Below are positions 8,284 to 16,092 of a stretch of 16,092 bases of DNA, one piece after another (the first letter of the stretch is position 1; every line of letters starts with the position of its first letter). The notes beneath the pieces were generated by a model that worked only from the letters and a program-made list of their open reading frames with translations, did no database searches and had not been told where the DNA came from. The DNA is taken from positions 7,463-23,554 of the forward strand of contig QKYT01000772.1 of NCBI GenBank assembly GCA_003550305.1. The letters are read 5' to 3'. Origin of the DNA: Glomus cerebriforme. Its lineage: Eukaryota; Glomeromycota; Glomeromycetes; Glomerales; Glomeraceae. The translations under genes were made by a program, and so were the position numbers.

Positions 8284-9204
8284 CGTTAAAATGTAATGGT
8301 ATAAAGATCTCATTAAAACGCAAAAGAACAAGCAGCCGAAACCCAAATTTTTCTCGAATTTAACAAATAATCAAGTATATGATCACGTACTTAGAAAACG
8401 ATTATTGTCTTTAAACGATCCACAAGATTTTTTTGGATTTGATAGTAGAGAATTAATAATTCCCTCTTTAAAATCGAAATTAAATCAATCTTTAATACGA
8501 AAGAAAGATGGAATCACATACTCTTCTGCGGCTGCATCTTCTAATTTCATGGAATTTCATATATTGGACGTTGGAGCTGGAGCTAGTGAACCATTTGATT
8601 GGTTTTTGCAAAAGAATTAAGTTAACAGAAAAAAAAAAGAAAATTTTATATTTATGGGATTGAACCCAATTCTCAATTTATAGGTTTATTTGAATTGAGA
8701 ATGGAAAAATTCAAAATTATTATGATGAAAGCTCCTCGTCGATTGATCGTTTAAACATTTTTTCATTTATAAATATATATATTCTTTTAAGGCCGATTAT
8801 ACTGCGCCACGCTTCGATCCTCATGACGATATTAGTAAATTTCTTTATGGACGGGAGGATCAATTTATATTGTGTATCTTGATCCTTCAAAATCATTTGC
8901 ACCAATTAATTCTTTATTTTATAAAGAAATCTTTTAAAATACAGAAATTCCCTTGAGAATGTTTCAAACATTAAAAGCACGTGAAGAATTACTTTACAAT
9001 AAACAAATTCTTTCTTCCTTACGAGTAGTGCTCGAATTCAACTTCACAGGTAAAACCAGATCTAAAATTGGAAGTTATAAAGATATAACATCATATTATG
9101 CTAAAACTTTGGCTGATTTAGCAGTAATGGGAGAGTTATTGAAAAGTAATGATGAAAAATTTGATATTAGAATCACTTGTGTTATTCATAAAGAAATTAT
9201 TTAA
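8284..9204 (+). pseudogene. broken gene of unknown function
   Basis: A protein-like frame runs from TGG 8297 to TAA 8618: WYKDLIKTQ, VYDHVLRKRLLSLNDPQDFF, SRELIIPSLKSKLNQSLI, HILDVGAGASEPFDWFLQKN. The codon just before TGG is TAA and is itself preceded by ATG, so the original start may have been destroyed by a second-codon stop. Similarity to protein resumes downstream in other frames. TTTTAAG at about 8785-8791 could be an acceptor before ADYTAPRFDPHDDISKFLYG. A frame change then gives YVYLDPSKSFAPINSLFYKE, a stop near 8935, and an open run 8953-9204 (RMFQTLKAREELLYNKQILS through FDIRITCVIHKEII). The even amino-acid composition supports a real former gene. I do not recognise the family. Confidence 0.5.
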
Positions 9205-9239
9205 ACCGTAAAATAGGTTAATTTATTTAGTAACAAGAT

Positions 9240-10283
9240 GAAAAAAAAATTTTAAATAATCTCTTGTCTAATCATTCTAATCGTCTAATCTCATCAAAAT
9301 ATTTTTTCGCGTCGCGTTTAGAGTATGAGGATTTCCGAAACTATCAATTCCAATAACTTCTTGATTATAATTGTCATCATGATCTTTTTCTTCATTTCCT
9401 TCTTTACTTTTATTATACAGTATAAGTAATTCAAGAAATCTTTAGTTTCTTATTCAATATTTTCGTCTATAACAGTATACCTTAAATTATCTTCTGAACA
9501 AAAAATTTTCATAATTTTCATAATCTTCATAATCGTCATCGTTATAATGAGACGTTTTTTTAGGTCTTAAAGGACTATAAGGTTAAAGTGGAGATCTATC
9601 GGTTTGAAATATTCTTCCAAAAGAATTAATTCTAACATAATTTGTTTGTTTAATTTCTAATCTAATTGATTTATTAATTCTTTGACATCAATAGAACCAT
9701 AAAAACTTTGATATAATATTTCAAGTTTTGTTGGTAATATAGTAATAAATTCTGATGATAACATAGTAAAATATTATTTTCTAAAAATTCATATAAATTT
9801 ATTAAACCTTCATTATCATAAATTTCTTTATAGCGTACTTTGTCTCAATGTTGTTTGAATTGTCTCTTGTGATTGTTGATATTCGAATGATGTTACCGAA
9901 ATATATGGATTAACTTCTTCGATTTCTTTAATTGACCATTCTTCAATTTCGTTACGTTTTTTGAGAACTTAAAATCATTTAATTTACATTATCACAACAA
10001 GTCAACAAGATGTTTTATCAATATCAAACGTAAAATTATTCTGTTCTTCCTAAAACAAATTAAAATAAACAACTTCATTAATACTTTCTCAAAATTTAAT
10101 CGAATTTACTGTAAATATTATTTTATATAAAATGTTTATTTTATTATATAATAATACAAATTTAATAACCTCGTTCATGTTTTCAATTTCATTTCCTATT
10201 ATTACAGTCGAACTATAAATTTAGATAATTATTTCTCTGGACATTTTATTTCTCATCGATTTATATGTATAATTCGAATTCAT
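9240..10283 (-). pseudogene. broken multi-exon gene, unknown product
   Basis: ATG 10283 opens MNSNYTYKSMRNKMSREIII, then a TAA (CAA would give Gln), then IYSSTVIIGNEIENMNE. A stretch of about 120 bp ending TTTTAG looks like an intron. It is followed by EEQNNFTFDIDKTSC, a stop, then LKKRNEIEEWSIKEIEEVNP and SFEYQQSQETIQTTLRQ (about 9975-9850). Later pieces in changing frames include YKEIYDNEGLINLYEFLEN, EFITILPTKLEILYQSFYG and RSPL, stop, PYSPLRPKKTSHYNDDDYED (about 9840-9510). An acidic Asp/Tyr/Glu-rich segment follows. At least four frame changes and several stops mean it is not expressed as one protein. I do not recognise the family. Confidence 0.5.
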
Positions 10284-10732
10284 CTTTATTAATGATAAAA
10301 TGAATAAAGAACAGTAATTGTTTATTTTAAAAATCTTTTCCGAAGATTATATTTCATTTCAATTACGCCACATTAACCCTGACAAGTAATAACGACCCGA
10401 AATAAGTTAAGATGCCACAAGTTTACATAAAATCCGAAAAATCAGAATTTTCCTTAAAATTAATTCAGATAATCACATTACGAAACAGTTGTGATAAATT
10501 TCTCAAATTAAGGATTCCTTTTTTATTCATAAATCTATCTAGATATTTAATCCAAAAAAAGTATTAAAACAATAAAAGCATCGCAATATCATAACGAAAT
10601 ACAAATATATTATTACTATCAGATAATGTCTACGTTAAAATGTTAAAATGCTAAAATACGAAAACTATCTGAGATATACGTATGATTATTGATATTATAT
10701 CTAGTCAAACGCCAAAATGAAATATATAAAGT
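10284..10732. other. AT-rich intergenic stretch
   Basis: 3' flank of the F-box gene and 5' flank of the broken gene below it. I see no coding or RNA feature. Confidence 0.5.
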
Positions 10733-12235
10733 TTAAATCATATCAAACCAACAATCACTTTCTTCTTCATAAGCTTCAAGATCAATGATATCGCTAATAT
10801 CTTGCATTGTTTTCTTCCGTCCTTGATGTTGTCTAGAAGGAGATCTTACATCAGTTAATTTTTTATCAATAATTCGGTTAATTTGTTCCCAAAGAGTTGG
10901 CGGAGGTCTTTGATCTGATACAGGATCCTCGCTAGGAGAAGTAATAATTCCTTCAGATAATCTTTGTTCAACCCAACTTTCCAATGCCAACTTCTTTCCA
11001 GATTCAGTATCAATAACTCTTCTAGTTGATATTGACCTTGGTCTGTTAAATAAATGACGCCAAGGCATATCATATCGGTCAATGAACATATCATCTTCCC
11101 AATCATCATCACTCGTATAACCATCATCGTAAATGTATCTCAAATTAATATAATCAGTGCACTTGCAAAACCAATTCATCTCTACCATAGTTTCAACGAT
11201 TCTATCAGGATTACCAAGTCCATGTTCAATAAAGCCATTACAAAGACGTGAATCTGAACGAAGAGAAAGACCATGATTTTCGAGCTTGGCGACAAGAAGA
11301 CTACGACGATTATTTTCTTCTCGTTCCATTTTCTTACTATTCAATCGAAGATTACACATTTTACAGAGGTTATGTCGTAAATTGAACTTTGAAATAGGCG
11401 AAATAGATTTATCAAGATTTATGGTGGCAGACGCATTTACAGGTTCAGCAGAAGTTGATAGATCAGAAATTGTAGTGGATTGAGAGAAAGATAAATCTTG
11501 TGAAGATGAAGAAGCTGCGGTAAATGATAGAGAAGAGATATCGGACAATTGAGAGTTTCCAAATAGGTCACTTTCATTGCCAATTTTGCTGTTGTCTATG
11601 ATACTTTCTTTAGAAACATTTTCTTCAACTAATTTAATTGGATTTTTGAGAATATTAGGATATTCAACGAAATATTTTTCAAAGGCACAAAATTCATAAT
11701 TGTTATCCTCCGAATTAAAAATTGAATACCAATCAGTATACTTATTTCCACTAGTACAAATTTTTGCGACTTCATAACTATCAGTTGACACTCTTTGAAT
11801 GTTTAATCTTTCTATCGCATTAGATTTCCTAAAACATAAACTACAAAAATTTTGGTTTCTCCATTCTCTTTCAACAACTGATTTATAAGTCTTGTACTTC
11901 CAAGCTTTGGGCTTTGGTGGAGGCAAATCCATTTTAGAGATAAGATGACGCCAATAAAGATGAGTATCAGCTGCCACCCTCCATGATTTACAAACTTGAG
12001 CTGCTCGAGTAAAATGTACTGGATGTTCAACTAAATTTCCGAATATCTGACAAAGTGTTTCTTGAGGTAATCTCATGGCGATTGGAAGATCCGATGAGAG
12101 AGCGATTGGTGTTGATCTAACCGGCTCTTTTCCTTTACGACGTGAAGAAGTTGTAATAGTAACCTTTTGGCGTTTATGATTTGACATTTTGATATCAACA
12201 TTGAGGTCATTTTCCGGAGATAATTTTGGATCCAT
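10733..12235 (-). CDS. F-box protein, 500 aa, single exon
   Basis: Residues 52-100 form an F-box (MRLPQETLCQIFGNLVEHPV then AAQVCKSWRVAADTHLYWRHL). This is the Skp1-binding module through which SCF ubiquitin ligases recruit substrates. A basic patch at 20-37 (KRQK, SRRKGK) could be a nuclear signal. CSLC (131-134) and CKMC (291-294) are two CxxC pairs that may together bind zinc. About 155 residues separate them, including a Ser-rich segment (223-270) likely to be disordered. The block 311-360 (SLLVAKLENHGLSLRSDSRL then CNGFIEHG, ending in FCKCTDY) resembles a conserved domain I associate with fungal F-box proteins. An acidic stretch (370-388) and a polar tail follow. The frame is intact with no intron; ATG 12235 is the first in frame. 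Substrate unknown. Fungi of this kind often have large F-box families. Confidence 0.8.
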   Translation of the reverse strand: MDPKLSPENDLNVDIKMSNHKRQKVTITTSSRRKGKEPVRSTPIALSSDLPIAMRLPQETLCQIFGNLVEHPVHFTRAAQVCKSWRVAADTHLYWRHLISKMDLPPPKPKAWKYKTYKSVVEREWRNQNFCSLCFRKSNAIERLNIQRVSTDSYEVAKICTSGNKYTDWYSIFNSEDNNYEFCAFEKYFVEYPNILKNPIKLVEENVSKESIIDNSKIGNESDLFGNSQLSDISSLSFTAASSSSQDLSFSQSTTISDLSTSAEPVNASATINLDKSISPISKFNLRHNLCKMCNLRLNSKKMEREENNRRSLLVAKLENHGLSLRSDSRLCNGFIEHGLGNPDRIVETMVEMNWFCKCTDYINLRYIYDDGYTSDDDWEDDMFIDRYDMPWRHLFNRPRSISTRRVIDTESGKKLALESWVEQRLSEGIITSPSEDPVSDQRPPPTLWEQINRIIDKKLTDVRSPSRQHQGRKKTMQDISDIIDLEAYEEESDCWFDMI

Positions 12236-13189
12236 TTCAACTTATTTAATAAAAAGGAACTTGAAATACAACCGGGTAATAAAGGGATGTCTTCCAAAAA
12301 AAAAAAAAATTAATTTATATATGACAAAAAAACTTACGCACTGCATTTTATAAAAAAAATTATATAATTATTACCGAGAACTTTTAAAACTCGTTCTTTC
12401 GATTTCTCTTTTATCTAAAAGATGACTTGATTATATCTTCTAAATAAAAAACGAGAGGAAAAAAAAATCAAATAAAGTATTAAAGAAAAAAAAAATGATA
12501 ATTCATTAAGTTCAATAATAAGTGATTTAATATTATTAATATTATTGAAATACCGAGTAATAATTATATGATTTTTATTATAATAATACAAAGAAAATAA
12601 TTATTACGTATTATAACAATATTAATTATATATATCGAAGAGAATCAAAGTTTATGAAATGAAAAAAAAAATAGTATATGTATTTATATACCTATCTCTA
12701 AGCTCGAAAAGTAAAATATATACAGCACTCATACAAAATTACTTTTCCGCGTTTTTGTCAAGAGGAGCAGAAAATAGACTTATTTATAGATATTCTCATT
12801 ATGATATTTCTACGCAATATACTTTGAAACGTTCACTTACTAACCTTCTTTTGAAATAATTGCTGCGCCACCAGATATAACAGAAATCGCTTTCCTCGTG
12901 TCACATAATCATATTCTTTTCATGATATAAAGAAAAAACGATTAGCAATAACAAATAAAGTTAAATTAATTGATATTTAATAATCGTGAATCAGGTAACT
13001 AACTTATTTCTGAATCACACAATCATTTTCCCCTTTATTCTATGTATTCTATGATGATAGTAATTTCAATATGATCGAAATATAATTTTGTTTTCTCGAC
13101 GCGTTTTTTATTATTGAAATTTTTAAATAAATAAAATATTACTTAAATAAGTATATAAATAAATAAAAACAAAATTAAATAGGAAATTA
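12236..13189. other. intergenic region, no convincing gene
   Basis: Very AT-rich, with poly-A runs near 12297 and 12490. A 66-codon plus-strand frame at 12659-12859 has no recognisable motif and biased composition, so I do not call it a gene. GCACTGCAT at 12338-12346 matches the tip of the MITE at 13190. The left part should include the promoter of the F-box gene. Confidence 0.5.
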
Positions 13190-13303
13190 TAGCACTGCAT
13201 AAAATATTCCTTTAGGAGCTAAATACCCGGTATATTTACGATTTTATTTAGCCAATTTCGGCCAGATTTACACTTGGTACCACCGATATTTTATGCAGTG
13301 CTA
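13190..13303. mobile_element. MITE with perfect 18-bp inverted ends
   Basis: TAGCACTGCATAAAATAT (13190-13207) is the exact reverse complement of 13286-13303. The outermost TA on each side could be the target duplication, leaving a 112-bp element core (13191 or 13192 to 13301 or 13302) with ends GCACTGC...GCAGTGC. TA duplications and ends of this kind fit Tc1/mariner-type MITEs. Inside, GCTAAATA (13218-13225) and TATTTAGC (13245-13252) form a second, nested inverted repeat, and GGTACC lies near the right end. There is no coding capacity, so movement would need a transposase supplied elsewhere. The perfect ends suggest recent insertion. Confidence 0.8.
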
Positions 13304-13472
13304 AAAGGTACGCGAATTAATTTAAAGAAAATAAACGAGAAGAGCAAGTAATAATACTATAAACACGAAAAGTTCCGGTATCCTAAAAAAAAAAAAAAAG
13401 GAAATTTAAGTATCGTAAATTAGCACGTTCTTGTTTATCTAAAATATCTAAAATAACAATTATTTGATTTAC
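13304..13472. other. 3' flank of the hydrolase gene
   Basis: AT-rich. Just past the chosen stop the minus strand has further GTAAGT-like and TTTTAG-like words (about 13480 and 13435), so an alternative terminal exon cannot be excluded. Confidence 0.4.
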
Positions 13473-15211
13473 TTACAACTTACGTGAAGTAACTTTGCCA
13501 TCATAACGTTTGATATTTGGTACGATACCGATTTTTTCCCATTTAAGAACTTCTTTATAACGTGTATTTAAAGGACTAGATTCTCCCTTACTATTTATGC
13601 AATTGTAAGATGAAGAAGGAAGTGGCTCATCAATGTCCATTACCTTATTTATGAATTCAATGGCACGTTTATACGATATTACAGTACTCTTATGATCAAA
13701 AAACTATAATATAAAAGGGAAAATTAGGTAATTTTGTTTTAATTTAAAAATTTCAAATTAAAATTAATATATTTTACTTGGAATACGTGAGGCATTTCTT
13801 CATACACTTCAAGTGTAGTATTTGTCGGAGTCTGGAATGGAGATTTTTCAAATTTACCGGCATTATAAGATGGACCTTTATATTTAGTTGGTTCAGCAGA
13901 TCTATGAGCAAGATAAATTATTTCATCGCGTAATCTTTCTTCACCTCCTGCCACCTATTATTCAAATAAAGTTTTTTTTTTAGCACGAAAACATAAATGT
14001 ATCACGTAATCGTAGTACTTACTAAGAATAAAGGAGGCAAATCGCCTAAGCTTTCAGCCAACATTGGACTAACATATGGAATTGCTAGACCTTCATTAGG
14101 AGCATACATTTGTATTCTTTCAGGCTTATCAAAAGAATCATGCCAAATTTTTGGACCAAGATTCTGTTTCTTAATCCTTGCGGTGAGAGCATCAGCCTTT
14201 TTTTTATAACTAGTATAAACATGAGAGTCTGGGTAAATAACAACTGCATTCAGACTTGGAAGATAATCCGTACATTTGTTATTTAATATGGAAGGTGTGC
14301 TGGATGTAAGGTCAACCCATGGGCTCTGTAATGTGGCGCAACATAATCATGTGAATGACTTAGCAATCAATTAATAATGCGCGGTAAGTATTTTTATTAT
14401 TTACCAAACCAACTATACCAGCGCACGATGGCAAACCAGCGTCACGTATGGCAAGACCAAGAGCCAAGCTTAAACCGCCTCCAGCACTATCACCGGAGAT
14501 TACAATATTTTTTGGATTTAAAGGTTCAAACCCCGCATCTTTTGGAGGGTTTAAGAGATACAGATATGCAGCCAATGCATCTTGTAATCCGGCGGGAAAT
14601 GGATTTTGAGGCGCAAGCCGATAATCGATCGCTATATAAAAAAAAATTGGAGTTTGGTAAAAATATTTTAAAGTTGACTAAAGTTTTCATTATTTCAGGT
14701 TTTGCTTACCAAAGACTCTTGCGTTGGCTTTTTTAGCAAACGAGCTTGTAATCTTACGATAAGAATTTTTACTACACAAATAATAAGCTCCACCGTGTAA
14801 ATACAAAATAGTTTTCCTAGTTTCTTTTTCTTCCCATCCATCATTAGGAACTTGAACCCATTCAGCAGCAATTCCTTCATCTTTCAAATCTTTCCATTCG
14901 GGATCCAAGACATGTTCATAAGGTTTTAAAATTTTCTCAAGATGAACCTGAGCATCCTGTCTATATTTATTATCTATCCTATACTCATTTATCATCACAC
15001 CAGTTACAGCAACAGGACGACTACTTGATTCTTGTAAACTCTCAATCGGTCGAGAAATGGAATCAGCAAGTAATAATCTGAAAAATTCCAATGATAAATG
15101 AAATTTTAAATCCCATGAAGGATGAGGCGGGCCATTAAGATAATGCTTTATTGTTGTAGAAATTAACGATGGTGTTTTTGGCACAACATATTTTATAAAA
15201 TCGGTAGCCAT
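13473..15211 (-). CDS. alpha/beta hydrolase of the hormone-sensitive-lipase group, 5 exons
   Basis: Exons 14710-15211, 14405-14631, 14023-14325, 13778-13954 and 13473-13703 give 1440 nt (479 aa). All four introns (78, 79, 68 and 74 bp) are GT-AG and every junction preserves the family sequence. The family hydrolyses carboxylic esters such as acylglycerols, sterol acetates or small esters. Visible motifs are the oxyanion-hole HGGAYY (139-144), IDYRLAPQNPFPAGLQDALA (169-188), the nucleophile elbow GDSAGGG with Ser216, AGGEERLRDEI (346-356) carrying the acidic residue, and MPHVFQFFDH with His400. At the usual catalytic Asp position I place Glu350, with Asp354 as alternative. There is no signal peptide; the N-terminal region (1-60) is moderately hydrophobic but lacks a clear membrane span. 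ATG 15211 follows a TATA box. Probably active; substrate unknown. Confidence 0.85.
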
Positions 15212-15246
15212 TTTAAATGTATAACTACGAAAAGATTCATCCAGCT

Positions 15247-15255
15247 CTATTTATA
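15247..15255 (-). promoter_or_regulatory. TATA box of the hydrolase gene
   Basis: TATAAATAG on the minus strand, 36-44 nt upstream of the ATG at 15211. Transcription starting 25-30 nt downstream would leave a leader of only about 10-20 nt. Confidence 0.45.
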
Positions 15256-16092
15256 CGATACTGAAAATCTTACGGCAAAACCATCGGCCCCACTTGACCC
15301 GCTTTAGATTTTAGTACCACTCATTGTATTTCCGAGACTATATCAAATCGGTATTGTTTTTTAAAGAGTCTAAACCTAAGAAGGTATAAATGAAAGTCAA
15401 ATTTATTATTGTAGGGATCACAGAAAAAAAAATTTCACATGTTATAATTGAAAATTAAACTTTAAACCTCCTTACCTAACATATTTATCAATTTGATTGG
15501 CTATTCACAAATTTAATTTAACCGGATAATTTTTCGATGTCCGCAATAACGAATTCAACAGATGATTAAAAAATCTATTGCATATTTACTTGTGAAAAAT
15601 ATGAGACTAAAGAACAAAAGGGGCAAAGAAAACTGAAGACATTAGTATGAAAAAGAACTCGAATAATGCAGTAACAGCTATTTGTTATTACTATTATTTA
15701 TTATATTTAAATTTTTATATCGCTTTAACTACCCACGTGACATTCTAATTTTGGCCCAAATTACCGTTAGCCAGAATTAAAAAATTTCGGTAAATCATAT
15801 CTTAAAAAATATTTTTTCTTACCAAAAAAAAAAAATTTATTTAATATAATATAAATTAATAAAATTTATATTCAAAAAGACTATATCTTATTAAACTTAA
15901 TAAAAAATAAAAAATACTTTTGTTAATATAAAAAAAATTAAAAAATTTGTATATAATTTATATATCATTTTTAAATTAGTATTTGGTTTTTATCAATCAA
16001 TGGTTTAAACTTTAAAATATAATATCATTTTATTACAATATGAATAACAATTTTTAGTTTTTTTTTTAAAACAAGTGAATATGTTTGTTTAT
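15256..16092. other. AT-rich intergenic right end
   Basis: No gene is visible. An ATTGG word (CCAAT on the minus strand) lies near 15496, about 280 nt upstream of the hydrolase ATG. A repeat-like block is at about 15750-15797. From 15800 onward there are only A/T runs. Confidence 0.5.
15750..15797. repeat. short inverted-repeat fragment sharing words with 6706-6776
   Basis: TTACCG (15761-15766) and CGGTAA (15788-15793) are inverted around TTAGCCAGAATTAAAAAATTT, and the block is preceded by TTTTGGCCC. ATTACCG, CCAGAATT and TTTTGGC words also occur, in mixed orientation, at 6706-6776. It is probably a remnant of a short non-autonomous element. Confidence 0.35.

Noticed and set aside
8650..8680. 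GGGTTCAATCCC on the minus strand, resembling a tRNA T-arm/B box
   Set aside because: No A box, D-arm or acceptor stem is found at the right distance. The sequence is flanked by a 10-bp inverted repeat (8669-8678 with 8693-8702) and lies inside a broken coding region.
11054..11483. Plus-strand frames within the F-box gene
   Set aside because: They are antisense shadows of a clearly coding minus-strand frame and have no independent motif.
12659..12859. 66-codon plus-strand frame in the intergenic region
   Set aside because: Begins with a Lys/Ile run, has no motif, and its composition matches AT-rich noise; no promoter or splice context.

Overview
The window looks like nuclear DNA from a very AT-rich fungus. 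The evidence is short spliceosomal introns (68-79 bp, GTAAG-type donors), a BED-finger hAT transposon, an F-box gene, and HSL-type esterase and PARG-like genes of types I associate with fungi. Extreme A+T, hAT relics, TTAGGG-like tracts and the shape of these proteins best fit an arbuscular-mycorrhizal fungus such as Rhizophagus. That assignment is inference; no marker gene is present.

Layout. Positions 1-6180 are repeat-dominated and carry no intact gene. They hold a palindrome cluster (23-73), a short relic reading frame (516-665), a degenerate TTAGGG-like tract (865-1052), and a roughly 3.2-kb degraded hAT element (about 1110-4275, transposase on the minus strand). Two further relics with Cys/His clusters follow (4340-4546 plus; 4954-5750 minus). 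A second, longer telomere-like hexamer tract lies in the opposite orientation (5808-6180) and contains a phase-locked Asn-X reading frame.

Positions 6969-7993 (minus) carry a three-exon gene for a microbial-type poly(ADP-ribose) glycohydrolase (TIGR02452/DUF2263 type). Its second intron is of the GC-AG class. Divergent from it is a broken plus-strand gene of unknown function (8284-9204), followed by a minus-strand broken gene (about 9240-10283).

Positions 10733-12235 (minus) are an intact single-exon F-box protein of 500 aa. A 1.2-kb intergenic stretch follows, holding a 112-114 bp MITE with perfect inverted ends (13190-13303). Positions 13473-15211 (minus) are a five-exon alpha/beta hydrolase of the hormone-sensitive-lipase group (479 aa, reconstructed). 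The right 880 bp is AT-rich and non-coding, with a TATA box for the hydrolase and a small inverted repeat.

The three intact genes show no functional link; each appears to be a separate transcription unit. The strongest observations are four. The transposase was inactivated almost entirely by Trp-to-stop and Gln-to-stop changes, i.e. C:G to T:A transitions. Telomere-like tracts lie in opposite orientation on either side of the transposon region. The PARG gene has a GC-AG intron. A MITE has a separate matching end about 0.85 kb away.
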